From NCBI RefSeq assembly GCF_000515335.1, contig NZ_KI911563.1:1461598-1525597 (forward strand): a DNA stretch of 64,000 nt, given 5' to 3'. Shown here one piece after another: positions 26,198 to 36,200 of this stretch. The notes under the pieces were generated by a model. The model worked only from the letters and a program-made list of their open reading frames with translations, did not search any database and was not told the origin of the DNA. The position numbers and the translations under genes are program-made. Numbering within the stretch: position 1 is the stretch's first letter; each line of letters opens with the position of its first letter. This DNA comes from Cohnella panacarvi Gsoil 349 (GTDB lineage: Bacteria; Bacillota; Bacilli; Paenibacillales; Paenibacillaceae).

Positions 26198-26509
26198 ATG
26201 CAAATCAAGAAAAAGAGCGACATCTCGTCGATTCTGGACAACTTCGAGAAGATAGCGAGCTGGGACGATGCAGGCGGCAAATCTTACATCGTATTCGAGG
26301 ATCGGAGCCGAGGCGGTCAATGGACGCTGATGAAGTATGCGGGCGGCGAGCGCTACAGCATTCACGGGCTTGGAACGGACTATCACGACGACGAGGAACA
26401 ATTCTTCGAAGATTCTACCGGCGTCGTCGCCTTTTTGTGGGACAACCGTGCCGTGTATAACGCCGCCGTTAGGAAGATCACGCAAGAGGCAGCGGCAAGC
26501 GCGGAGTAG
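26198..26509 (+). CDS. Small hypothetical protein
   Basis: 103 residues, ATG behind AAGGAGAGGGAGAGTTT. It is acidic and soluble, with FEKIASWDDAGGKSYIVFED and GLGTDYHDDEEQFFED, without signal peptide or membrane segment. No family was recognised. It stands alone, flanked by the CBM remnant and a hairpin array. Confidence 0.6.
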   Translation: MQIKKKSDISSILDNFEKIASWDDAGGKSYIVFEDRSRGGQWTLMKYAGGERYSIHGLGTDYHDDEEQFFEDSTGVVAFLWDNRAVYNAAVRKITQEAAASAE

Positions 26510-26540
26510 GCGGATTGGAAGACAGAACGGCTATTAGGCG

Positions 26541-26724
26541 AAATAACAACCATCTGCATTTATTTCACTCGACAATCGCGTAAATGCAAAAATAACAACA
26601 ATTCGTAGTTATTTAGCGTAATAATCGGCCAACCGGCACGAGCACACGTAAAAAACTATCGTTTTGTTGTTATTTTGCCTTTGCGGAGGTGTTGCGTTGA
26701 AATATCTATCGATTCGTAGTTACT
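26541..26724. repeat. Intergenic hairpin ladder I (AAATAAC...GTTATTT)
   Basis: Four imperfect 25-bp inverted repeats of the type AAATAAC-N11-GTTATTT are centred near 26553, 26602, 26663 and 26712, so the spacings are 49, 61 and 49 bp. The same family with the same spacing occurs at 51117-51302. There is no coding gene in 26510-26991. Confidence 0.7.
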
Positions 26725-26748
26725 TCGACGTTCGACGGTCCTTTACAT

Positions 26749-26949
26749 CGATATCCCCTTCGCTCAGGAGGGCAATACTCGTAACCGTAACTCGGTCCCG
26801 CCGCGCTATTCCGCTCATCGAGTCATTTCGAACCCCAGTAACGCGGTCTCGCCGCGCTATTCCGCTCATCGAGTCATTGCAACTCGGTCCCGCCGCGCTA
26901 TAACGTTCGCGTGCACCCCTGTACGCTCCCCTGAGCGAAGGGGATATCG
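26749..26949. repeat. Repeat island flanked by inverted CCCCTGAGCGAAGGGGATATCG-type ends
   Basis: The left edge (26749-26771) and right edge (26928-26949) carry the same 22-bp sequence in opposite orientation. Inside lie two full copies and one partial copy of a roughly 37-bp direct repeat (GCCGCGCTATTCCGCTCATC is shared) starting near 26791, 26842 and 26883. Nothing coding was found. The edge motif recurs around the array at 28251-28574. Confidence 0.65.
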
Positions 26950-26991
26950 TTATAAAGACGCACAAAAGCTCGCCCGACGGAGGGCGAGCTT

Positions 26992-27264
26992 CTAGAACCA
27001 ACGCGGCTTACGGTGACGATCCAAGCGGGAAGGCCGATCCTGAGGTTCCGGAACCGGAGGCATCTCCGGCAGCGCGAGCACGACGGGCTGGGGTTCCTCG
27101 TGCATTCGCTCGAGCCTCTCAAGACGGCCTTTTAGCTCGCGCATCTCGCGCTGCAAATCGTGAACCGTCTGCTCCCAATAGTGAAAAGCTTGTTCGATTA
27201 ACCGCCGACCCGCTTCCGCGTCGTTCGCGTCGACGGGCTCGATTACCCCTTGTTCCTCTTGCAC
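26992..27264 (-). CDS. Small coiled-coil hypothetical protein
   Basis: 90 residues, GTG start behind GGGAGGAG. A central heptad stretch (WEQTVHDLQREMRELKGRLE) is followed by a Pro-rich tail and a basic end (RLDRHRKPRWF). No family was recognised; a DNA- or partner-binding accessory protein is possible. It overlaps the end of the repeat region slightly. Confidence 0.55.
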   Translation of the reverse strand: MQEEQGVIEPVDANDAEAGRRLIEQAFHYWEQTVHDLQREMRELKGRLERLERMHEEPQPVVLALPEMPPVPEPQDRPSRLDRHRKPRWF

Positions 27265-27371
27265 CCGAATCTCCTCCCGCGCGTATTCTCATAGTCTGAG
27301 AATATCATAATTCCCTTTTGCGAGAATCGTATTCGACAAAGGTTCTAACGATTCTTCAAATCTTTCAACAC

Positions 27372-28172
27372 TTAGGCGAGCGGCGGCGGGAAACCGGGAT
27401 TATCTCTTTCCAACGCTGCGGCATAGGCAGGATCGGCTTTCGCGAGTTCTCGATAATAGCTTCCGATCACGTGGTTGGCGGACACTGACCCGTTGTTGAA
27501 TTGGAGCGGAATCCCCTCATTGACGTGCATGTAATGATAGGTCGTCTCTTTTCTCGGAGGCTTATAGGTTTGCGGTGGCAGTAACGGTACGGCGTCCAAT
27601 AGATTGTATACGCGGCAGCTCATTTTCACCCGCTCCCGATAAGCGTGCGCGAACTCCGGATCGCCGACCCGAGGCGCTCCGAACGTATAGACGACGGGAT
27701 GCGCATACCCGGCATTCTTCTTCATGTCCATCGCGCTGAGCGTAGCGAGCGCTCCTCCCAAGCTGTGGCCGGTGATGAACAATCTTTTTTCCGAGGACGA
27801 CTGCTTCTTCAACGCAGGAACAATAGCGGGACGAGCGGAATAATAGATGTTCGAAATGCCGCGATGAGTCAACCCGGCATCCTTAACGCATTTGTATTTC
27901 TCTTGGCTGGCGATCGCATCCGAAATCCAATCGGTCGTAGAGCTCGTGCCCCGAAAAGCAAGGATAAGACGATTGTCCGACTCCAGGATAAAACCGAACC
28001 GCTCCCATTTGCCTCCGAACGACTTCGCCTCGAAAGCTTCAGCGACTCGGTAGCCTTGCGGAACGATGAATCCTCCGTCGGCATCCTCGAACTGCGCATA
28101 CGTCTGGCTGCACACGGCCGCCAAGAACATCGCCATCCGGTTATCGTAGCTGTTACTGCGCAAATGCACCAC
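27372..28172 (-). CDS. Class 3 lipase (alpha/beta hydrolase)
   Basis: 266 residues with LAFRGTSSTTDWISD (oxyanion region) and the nucleophile elbow GHSLGGALATLSA (S137). A likely Asp lies in NLLDAVPLLP and a His in SANHVIGSYY. No signal peptide is visible, so it may be intracellular or released otherwise. Start is uncertain: GTG 28172 touches the GGAGG, while a TTG nine bases later is better spaced. Stands alone. Confidence 0.85.
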   Translation of the reverse strand: MVHLRSNSYDNRMAMFLAAVCSQTYAQFEDADGGFIVPQGYRVAEAFEAKSFGGKWERFGFILESDNRLILAFRGTSSTTDWISDAIASQEKYKCVKDAGLTHRGISNIYYSARPAIVPALKKQSSSEKRLFITGHSLGGALATLSAMDMKKNAGYAHPVVYTFGAPRVGDPEFAHAYRERVKMSCRVYNLLDAVPLLPPQTYKPPRKETTYHYMHVNEGIPLQFNNGSVSANHVIGSYYRELAKADPAYAAALERDNPGFPPPLA

Positions 28173-28250
28173 CTCCGCCCTTCTTCCTAATTTATTAAGG
28201 AAGAAGAAGATAGGTGCCTAACGGTTGCCGCCTGAGGCGCCAATCCCGCT

Positions 28251-28574
28251 CCCCCTGAGCGAGGGGACATCGGGTTTAGCGGCACCGTATGCCGCTATTC
28301 AGCCTGTCACGCGGATTCACCGGGTTTAGCGGCACTGCATGCCGCTATTCAGTCTGTCACGCGGATTCCACGCGTTTAGCGGCACTGCATGCCGCTATTC
28401 AGCCTGTCCCGCGATTTCCCCGGGTTTAGCGGCACTGTATGCCGCTATTCAGCCTGTCACGCGGATTCACCGGGTTTAGCGGCACTGTATGCCGCTATTC
28501 AGCCTGTCCCGCGGATTCACCGGGTTTAGCGGCACTGCATGCCGCTAAGCCCCCCCTGAGCGAAGGGGATATCG
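28251..28574. repeat. Tandem 50-bp repeat array with hairpins (ladder IV)
   Basis: Five complete 50-bp units start at 28271, 28321, 28371, 28421 and 28471, and a partial sixth starts at 28521. Each contains the hairpin TAGCGGCA-N5-TGCCGCTA with a variable loop centre, followed by a conserved segment (TTCAGCCTGTCACGCGGATT). The array is enclosed by two direct copies of CCCCTGAGCGA(A/G)GGGGAYATCG at about 28251 and 28553, the same edge motif as at 26749 and 26928. There is no coding gene in 28173-28638. Confidence 0.85.
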
Positions 28575-28638
28575 ATGTAACGACGTAAAAAAGGGACAAA
28601 GCTTCTTCCGCTTCGTCCCTGCCCGCGTACGTCTACGT

Positions 28639-29256
28639 CTATTCGCTTTTCGCCGTCGTGCGTTTCTGCCGGCTGCGCTCGTCGGCGGCGATCAGCCTCG
28701 TCATATCGTCGATAAACTGCTCGTCCGACGGGGCGGCGTTAATTTTACCGTCCGGGAACCGAATGCCTTTGCGCACCCAATTGTTCGTCGATTCGTTGAG
28801 CACGAATCCGATCGACATTAAATGTTGGCGGCGCGCGTCCTTGAATTCGCGAGGCTGGGTTGCCGGCTTTGCGCTTTCCGTCGTCGCCGTAACGCCGGGA
28901 ATATCGTAGTCGTCGTCATCGTCGTCGCTAGGGGGCTTTTCTTTCGTAAGCGGCTTCTTAGGCTTCGGCCCCTTCAGCCAGCGCAGGTCATAGCGCATTT
29001 GCGGCGTAATGACGTAGACGGATTGGCCTTTAATGTCTTCTTTGCGAATTTCGTTGTAAAGCTCTTTCCGATTTTTGAACGCTTCGAGAATGAGCCGGAT
29101 TTGCTCTTTCTCGAGATCGATCGGAACGACCTCGTTGCCCGGCATATACACGTCGCACATGACTTGCCGGAATAGAAATTCGCCGAACGTGGAATCGAAA
29201 TAATTCGTGAAGCTGACGCTTACCGTCTTTTTGTTAACCGTAATGATCTGATTCAA
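28639..29256 (-). CDS. Hypothetical protein with acidic run
   Basis: 205 residues, TTG start behind GGGAGGATT. The N-terminal half is folded-looking (VSVSFTNYFDSTFGEFLFRQ, EKEQIRLILEAFKNRKELYN). A linker with PKKPLTKEKPPSDDDDDDYD follows, then a basic C-terminus (FKDARRQHLMSIGFVLNEST). No domain was recognised. It stands alone between the 50-bp array and the divergent ycgR-like gene. Confidence 0.6.
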   Translation of the reverse strand: MNQIITVNKKTVSVSFTNYFDSTFGEFLFRQVMCDVYMPGNEVVPIDLEKEQIRLILEAFKNRKELYNEIRKEDIKGQSVYVITPQMRYDLRWLKGPKPKKPLTKEKPPSDDDDDDYDIPGVTATTESAKPATQPREFKDARRQHLMSIGFVLNESTNNWVRKGIRFPDGKINAAPSDEQFIDDMTRLIAADERSRQKRTTAKSE

Positions 29257-29414
29257 CCCATAATCCTCCCGTAAACCTCATTCCTTCCATTGTAGCAGGA
29301 ACGCGACCTTTTTCAAAACGAAAGTGCGAGAGCTTCATCCTTTTGGCAGGAATTAACCGAAACCGCGTGGAAGTATCGAAGATTGCCATTAACTCGAATG
29401 AAGCAGGTGCTCGC

Positions 29415-30343
29415 GTGACGACTTTCTACCAGTTAAATACGATCTTCTTAAGCATGATCATGGAAGCGATCCCGTTCGTTCTCGTCGGGGTGCTGATTGC
29501 CGGTCTCATCCAATCGTTCGTCACCGAGCAATGGATCGCGCGCGTCATGCCTAAGAACCGCGTGCTGTCATCGCTCCTTGGATGCAGCGTCGGCGTCTTC
29601 TTCCCCTCTTGCGAATGTGGAATCGTCCCCATTACCCGCCGCTTGCTGAATAAAGGCGTGCCGCTCAACGCAGGCATCGCCTTCATGCTGACCGGGCCCA
29701 TCGTCAATCCGATCGTCGTATTCTCTACCTTCATCGCTTTCGGCAACGATTGGACGATGGCAGCCATTCGCGCCGGTATGGCATTCGCGGTTGCGCTCGC
29801 CGTTTCGCTAACGATCGCTTTGCTGTTTCCGACGCTTCCTCTTCGCCACGCCAACCACTTTCAGCATGCGACAGCGGAGACAGCGGCAACTTCGGAAACA
29901 CCGGCCCATCATCTCGTTGCCGTCGGTCGTCCTGCATGGTACGCAAGAATCTACTCCGTGCTTCTGCACAGCATCGACGAGTTTTTCTCCGTCGGCAAAT
30001 ATTTGGTGCTTGGCGCGTTCATCGCGGCCAGCATGCAGACGTTCGTTCCGACATCGACGCTGCTTCATCTCGGCAGCAACCCTGTGACCGCGACGCTCAT
30101 CATGATGGCTTTGGCGTTCGTCATGTCGCTCTGCTCGGAAGCCGATGCGTTCATCGCGTCGTCGTTCCGCTCAACGTTCTCTACCGGCGCGCTGTCCGCT
30201 TTTCTCGTATTCGGACCGATGATCGACATTAAAAACACGCTCATGCTGCTCGGTACGTTCCGAACGAAATTCGTGATCGTACTCATATCGCTCGTCGCCT
30301 TGTTCACCTTAGTCGGAGCGCTTATCGTAGGGAGGGTTTGGGG

Positions 30344-30347
<4 letters not shown>
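29415..30347 (+). CDS. ycgR: DUF318/YraQ-type permease (YcgR-like)
   Basis: About 310 residues from the GTG at 29415; an earlier in-frame start at 29343 is possible but adds polar residues. Eight or so membrane helices carry the family motifs FFPSCECGIVPITRRLLNKG, FMLTGPIVNPIVVFST and SLCSEADAFIASSF. These conserved Cys/Ser-rich motifs mark the COG0701 permeases. Stop and next ATG overlap (ATGA), so it works with the TIGR03943 protein downstream, as in the B. subtilis ycgRQ pair. Substrate is not established; metal handling is suggested by the partner. Confidence 0.85.
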
Positions 30348-31315
<968 letters not shown>

Positions 31316-31321
31316 ACATGC

Positions 31322-32563
31322 CTACGTTCTACTTGAAACAAACACCGCTTCCGGATGCGGATGGCTTAGAAAATCATGGTGGGATATTGCCCATCCGTAA
31401 GCGCCCGCCAATACGAACAGGACGACGTCCCCGCTTCGAAGCAGCGGGACCCGCACGTCGTCGGACAGCACGTCTTTGGGCGTGCATAGCTGACCGACGA
31501 TCGTTACGGGTTCGTCCGCAACCGCGGGGCGTTCGAACGGATACGGCCATGAATCGACGGGAACGACCCGATAAGGGTGATTGTGCTTCCACGATGCCGG
31601 CAGACGGAACTGGTGCGTCCCTCCCCGTATAATCGCGTACGCGCGCCCGTGATTCTTTTTGACGTCGATGACCTCTGCGGCGTATACGCCGCAGAACGCC
31701 GTCAAATAACGTCCGCATTCGAAATCGATTCGCGGCGGCTCCTTCCCTTCCCGCAACCGGTTTTCTCCCAGCAGATTCAGCCCTACTGCGAACTTCTCCC
31801 AATCGAATTGCGGAACGGTTTCGCTATAGGAAACCCCGATTCCTCCGCCCGCGTTAAGGATAGAACCGGCAAATCCGTGCTTCGCGTTCCACTCTTCCAT
31901 CTTGCGCAAGTAGAAAGAGATCAGCGCCAGGTGGTCGTCCGCGCTAAGCTGATTGGAGAGGGAGTGCAAATGGAATCCCGCCATACGAAGCATGGGCAAG
32001 CGCCCAAGGCATTCGGCGACGGACGCCAGATCGGACTCCTCCATTCCGAACTGCGTCGGCTTGCCGGCCATTAGCAGCGTAGCGGAAGGCAGATCCCATT
32101 GCACGTTGACGCGGAGCAGAATCGTCGCCTCGCGCCCCTCCTCCTCCGCGATTCGCCCGAGCCGTCGCAATTCGTGCAAGCTTTCGACATGGATGCGCTC
32201 TACGCCTAATCTGATTGCCTCCCTCAGTTCGCCATCGGTCTTGCCCGGCCCCCCGAAGATGATCGGAACGTCGCCATCGACCGCGAACGCCTTCCTCGCC
32301 TCGCCGATCGACGCCGTTTCGAAGCCGTGAACGTACGGCCGGATCGCGCGAAGCAAGACGTCCTCGCTGTTCGCCTTCATCGCGTAGTACATCCGGCAGA
32401 ACGCGGGAAGCCGGGCGACGGTATTCCCGGCATGCTGTCGCAGCGCATCCAGATCGTATACGTAAGCGTTAAGCGGAGCGTCCGGTTCGCGAACGGACAT
32501 GCGTTCGATCGCCCATCGTTCGGCCGAGTTCGCCGCATGGGTTAACGGATTTGCGATCCTCAT
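31322..32563 (-). CDS. sbnH: PLP-dependent decarboxylase of siderophore synthesis (SbnH-like)
   Basis: 413 residues of the fold-type III (DapDC/ODC-like) family. The PLP lysine is K63 in CRMYYAMKANSED; HLHSLSNQLSADDH, LNAGGGIGVSY and FECGRYLTAFCGVY are further active-site stretches. In staphyloferrin B synthesis SbnH decarboxylates the citryl-diaminopropionate intermediate. It is the last gene of the siderophore operon, overlapping the NIS synthetase upstream by 4 bp, and converges with ycgQ with only 6 bp between stops. Confidence 0.88.
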   Translation of the reverse strand: MRIANPLTHAANSAERWAIERMSVREPDAPLNAYVYDLDALRQHAGNTVARLPAFCRMYYAMKANSEDVLLRAIRPYVHGFETASIGEARKAFAVDGDVPIIFGGPGKTDGELREAIRLGVERIHVESLHELRRLGRIAEEEGREATILLRVNVQWDLPSATLLMAGKPTQFGMEESDLASVAECLGRLPMLRMAGFHLHSLSNQLSADDHLALISFYLRKMEEWNAKHGFAGSILNAGGGIGVSYSETVPQFDWEKFAVGLNLLGENRLREGKEPPRIDFECGRYLTAFCGVYAAEVIDVKKNHGRAYAIIRGGTHQFRLPASWKHNHPYRVVPVDSWPYPFERPAVADEPVTIVGQLCTPKDVLSDDVRVPLLRSGDVVLFVLAGAYGWAISHHDFLSHPHPEAVFVSSRT

Positions 32564-34449
32564 CGAACCGACTCCCCTTCCTCCGAGCGCGCATCTACGC
32601 CGATAGGCTGGCCGCCGCGTATCGCGGCAGACAAAGGATTCGGAACGGCATGCTCGCGGCCTTCGCCCTCCCCGCGGATCTTACGCGCCGTAAGTTGACC
32701 GACGCTAACCGTAGGCGCTCCAAGATCGAATAGCTCGTACCGCTCCTTCCATTCCGGATAACAGCTCCGGTAAGCGAGCTCCCGGCTTGCGACCATGTTC
32801 CAGAATATCGATTCGTCGAGATCGAACGCTTCCTCGAACAGCAGGGCGATCTCGTGAAGCTGAATATGCATGAATCCGTCCAACCAATAATCCCGCACTT
32901 CCGCCGGCGAATCCGTCATAATCGGATGGGTGTCGCCGGGTTTCACGTCAAGCGGCGGAATCTCGGGCCGGTTGCGGAACATGCCCCCGTCCTCCATGCA
33001 GCGGATACCGCCCGGCAGATCGCGAAGCGCGATCCGTTCCGGCCAACCTTCGCGATGGATAAGGACCATATTCTGACCATGCGCCTCCAAGCCGATCCCG
33101 TAAGCGTACAAAAGGTGAAGCTGAGGATCCATCGTCACCTCCAGCAGCCTCGCGAGCCACTCCCTTACGCCGTATCGTTGCAGCCAGTCTTGCACGATAG
33201 GCTTGCCGCCGCTCTCCCGATGGGTGACGTACGTATACGGAACCGCTCGCTCTCCGGCTGCGAGCATCGGTTCTATGCTTTCGCGGAACACGGCGGAGGC
33301 GGCCCCGTTCAGCAGCCGTCCCAACGGCTCCGGCAGCCGGTCGTACCGGAGCGCCGCACCTGCGGTCTCGCGCAGAACGACGACCCGACATTCGCGTTGC
33401 AGGTAATCGTCCTGCCGGACAATGCCGTCAAGCCATTCGGAGATGACGGGGGCGTTGCGGATATGATGAGCGCCGATAACCCTTAACGCCGATGTGTTCA
33501 GCAGGTTCATCGCCGTTTTTACGTACGGCTTCGCCGGGTCGGTCCCGTTGGCAAGCGTCCGAATCGATTGCAGCGGACGGTATCGCTCCTCGCCTGCGCC
33601 TAAAGGCACAATCGCGTTCTCCGCCGTCAATGCGGCCGTGTCGGCTGCCAGCTTGAACCGCCACTGCCAAGGATGAACGGGCATGAACTCGTAATGCTCG
33701 GGAACGTACCCGCTTTCGCGCAATTTCCGCCGGAACCGCTCGATCTGACCTGTCCCGATCACTTGCTCGATGAATATTCCGTAATCCAGATCGGACAGAG
33801 TGCGGGTTTCAAGCCACTCCCGTTGCACGGCGAGCCAATGCAGGCCGAAGCTAGGATTGAATTCAGGCGCGTAGTTCAAATGGTCGTCTAACGTAAATCC
33901 GATTCTTGACTTGTAACAAGGGTGATAGGGATGGGCGAAGCTCATCTTCCCTTCCCAATAGGTTAAGCTATCTACGTCGTCAATGCCGTTATCCGGCCTC
34001 TGCAGCCACGAGTGGAGCGCGTCGTTCACGATCGTATGCTCCATCTCTTGAGCGAACGCCGCGAGCCGATCGGGCGTTGCCTCCGGATCATGGGCAACCA
34101 GCTCCTCCAACAGCTCCGCCATGGAGCAGGGGATGGCTTCGTCCGCCCAGTCTCCCTGTTCGGACCGCTCGATCTGCCGTCTCAATCCGGACTCGATACG
34201 TATACGCCCGAAGCCTGCCGTACGTCTTGCCTTGAACAGATAGCGGACACGAACCTCTTGGCGGGTCGACCCTTCGATCGCCCATTGCCGCCGGTCTGAC
34301 GATTCCTCCGCGATCGGCCGAATCGCTACCAACTGTTCGTGAACCAGAGATTCGAATAGCTGCCTGCGCACGCGTTCCCGCGCCGCGTCGGCTTCGCCGG
34401 ATTTCAGGAACAAACGCCACGATTCGGAATCCAGCAGCCCGTTGTTCAT
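32560..34449 (-). CDS. NIS siderophore synthetase (IucA/IucC family), second of two
   Basis: 629 residues from MNNGLLDSESWRLFLKSG; ATG 34449 overlaps the previous stop and has GGGAGGG 6 bp upstream (the frame is open far beyond but unlike the family). ATP-site features are present: HPYHPCYKSRIGF, FMPVHPWQWRF, RTLANGTDPAKPYVKTAMNL and the C-terminal FhuF-like part with GLEAHGQNMVLIHREGWP. It condenses a carboxylate (citrate or an intermediate) with an amine. Similarity is to the SbnC/SbnF group, but I cannot tell which. Confidence 0.88.
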   Translation of the reverse strand: MNNGLLDSESWRLFLKSGEADAARERVRRQLFESLVHEQLVAIRPIAEESSDRRQWAIEGSTRQEVRVRYLFKARRTAGFGRIRIESGLRRQIERSEQGDWADEAIPCSMAELLEELVAHDPEATPDRLAAFAQEMEHTIVNDALHSWLQRPDNGIDDVDSLTYWEGKMSFAHPYHPCYKSRIGFTLDDHLNYAPEFNPSFGLHWLAVQREWLETRTLSDLDYGIFIEQVIGTGQIERFRRKLRESGYVPEHYEFMPVHPWQWRFKLAADTAALTAENAIVPLGAGEERYRPLQSIRTLANGTDPAKPYVKTAMNLLNTSALRVIGAHHIRNAPVISEWLDGIVRQDDYLQRECRVVVLRETAGAALRYDRLPEPLGRLLNGAASAVFRESIEPMLAAGERAVPYTYVTHRESGGKPIVQDWLQRYGVREWLARLLEVTMDPQLHLLYAYGIGLEAHGQNMVLIHREGWPERIALRDLPGGIRCMEDGGMFRNRPEIPPLDVKPGDTHPIMTDSPAEVRDYWLDGFMHIQLHEIALLFEEAFDLDESIFWNMVASRELAYRSCYPEWKERYELFDLGAPTVSVGQLTARKIRGEGEGREHAVPNPLSAAIRGGQPIGVDARSEEGESVR

Positions 34450-36200
34450 CGCCATCCCTCCCCATCTATCGTCGTCCCGTTGAGCGGATTCGGAATATCG
34501 CCGTATACGGGACGTTCGCCGCGCCCTTGAAATCCGCTGATCAAATTCGCCTTGGCGGGCAGCCCCTTCCGATCGAGCAACCGACGAGTCCAATATTGCA
34601 GCCGCTCCGAACCGTACGATGCCCGGTCCGCGAGCGACGTTGCCGTCAAGGCCCACAATCGCCGTTCCTCGGCCCCGGACGACCGGGACACCGCCGCGAG
34701 CATATGGCCCCAGTGATTCGTCACATTGTAATACAGCAACCTCATCCAAGCCTCCTCTTCTTCGTAGAGAACCGGGCTCGCCGATTCGATGACGGTGCCC
34801 ATGCATCGCCTAGCGAACGCCGAGCCCCGAGACACGCTCATCCCCTCCATGTCCCTGGCCAGACAACCGGCAGGGAACCCGCCTTCGATCCGAATGAGCG
34901 CGTTCTGCACGTGCGCCTCCAAGCTAATCCCATAGTCCGCGAACAGTTGCAGTACAGGCGATAAATACGTATCCGCATAACGCCGCACCCATTCCTCCGC
35001 GTCCGGCGCATGGCGCGGCAGCCGCGGCGACGCCTCATTCTCGTCTTCGAGCAAGGAAGCCGCGACGTGCCAATCCTCGGATTCCGCACGGAATATCGGC
35101 GAAGCGTCGCGGAACAGAACGGTCGTCTCCGCCTGCAGCCCGGGCCCTCTAAGAGAGAGGAACCCGTATTCGGGCATGACGTCGAACCGTCCGCGTTCGA
35201 ACGTCCGCTTCGCTTCTTCCCAGACGCAAGCGGCATCCAAGGAACGCCGTCTTTGCTCCTCGTCGTTCGTCCTGATGAAATTCGTAATTCTCACATGGAG
35301 CGGCAATTTCAAATAATACGGGCGAGCGTTCGACCATACGGTGCGAACCGACGAAGTCGGGTGCCACGGTTCGCCTAGATCGCCAAGAACGATCAGCTTT
35401 CCTTCGTCGATTCCGCTCCTGACCGAATCCAGCGAACGCAAATAATCGGATTGCCATGGATGACAGGGCAGTAACCGATAGCCCTCGCTTAGCAGGCGCT
35501 TCTCTTCCGTCGAGGCGAGCGTTGTCCTCTCCCATTCGAGCCAATTGTCCTTCAATTGTCCCGCTTCCGCGCCAGGCAGCCACCGTTCCTCCAGCCAATC
35601 CGGGTGTACGGCCCAATAAGCCAGCGGGAAGCTTGCCCCTAGTTCCGGAGCGTATCGGGTCAAATCCTCTACGGAGAATCCTTCCGAGCTTTTGGGAGCC
35701 GGGTGGAACGGATGACCGAACAGCAGCGACTGCTCCGACCGCAGTAGCGTATTCGCCGCAGACAGACCGTCCCGCGCGCATAGCAAGCGCCTATCGGCTG
35801 CTTGCAAATACGCTTCCGTCTTCGAGATGCTGTTGAGCGCCCGCTCCCGCAACCGAGCGACTCGCTCGCCGATATCCGGTAGCCCCTGCTCGGAGGCGGC
35901 AATCTCGGCAAGCAGCCAATCGATCGTTTCGATTCCCGAGAGCTCAACCGGCTTGCTCCCCGCGGCGATCGATCCCCGAATCGGAAATCGATACCGGTGA
36001 TGTCCGGCGGCGGACAAATATTGAAAGGACAAATAAAGCGTGCGGTTCGTAACCGGTAGCTTGATCTCCCCGTCCGAACGTCCGTGTTCGGGAAACTGTC
36101 CGGATTCCCGGAGATACGCGTTCAGCCATCTGACGACCAAAGCTTGTTCGGCCGCCAGAGCGTTCCTATACGGTTCATGAACCGGAAATGCTGGATTCAT
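34446..36200 (-). CDS. NIS siderophore synthetase (IucA/IucC family), first of two
   Basis: 584 residues, full family length. Motifs: FGHPFHPAPKSSEGF, LLPCHPWQSDYL, PTSSVRTVWSNARPYYLKLP, GISLEAHVQNALIRIEGGFP. It resembles SbnE-type enzymes, which ligate citrate to a diamino acid. The start lies inside the end of the MFS gene (26-bp overlap), and the stop overlaps the next synthetase, so translation is tightly coupled. Confidence 0.88.
   Translation of the reverse strand: MNPAFPVHEPYRNALAAEQALVVRWLNAYLRESGQFPEHGRSDGEIKLPVTNRTLYLSFQYLSAAGHHRYRFPIRGSIAAGSKPVELSGIETIDWLLAEIAASEQGLPDIGERVARLRERALNSISKTEAYLQAADRRLLCARDGLSAANTLLRSEQSLLFGHPFHPAPKSSEGFSVEDLTRYAPELGASFPLAYWAVHPDWLEERWLPGAEAGQLKDNWLEWERTTLASTEEKRLLSEGYRLLPCHPWQSDYLRSLDSVRSGIDEGKLIVLGDLGEPWHPTSSVRTVWSNARPYYLKLPLHVRITNFIRTNDEEQRRRSLDAACVWEEAKRTFERGRFDVMPEYGFLSLRGPGLQAETTVLFRDASPIFRAESEDWHVAASLLEDENEASPRLPRHAPDAEEWVRRYADTYLSPVLQLFADYGISLEAHVQNALIRIEGGFPAGCLARDMEGMSVSRGSAFARRCMGTVIESASPVLYEEEEAWMRLLYYNVTNHWGHMLAAVSRSSGAEERRLWALTATSLADRASYGSERLQYWTRRLLDRKGLPAKANLISGFQGRGERPVYGDIPNPLNGTTIDGEGWR

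Noticed and set aside
28271..28547. CRISPR-like array of regularly spaced palindromic repeats
   Set aside because: The segments between hairpins are themselves conserved in every unit, so there are no unique spacers, and no cas genes are nearby. It is a tandem repeat.
34449..34806. Extended 748-residue form of the second NIS synthetase
   Set aside because: The extra N-terminal 119 residues are antisense-like, Arg/Gly-rich sequence inside the upstream synthetase gene; the overlap start at 34449 has the ribosome site.
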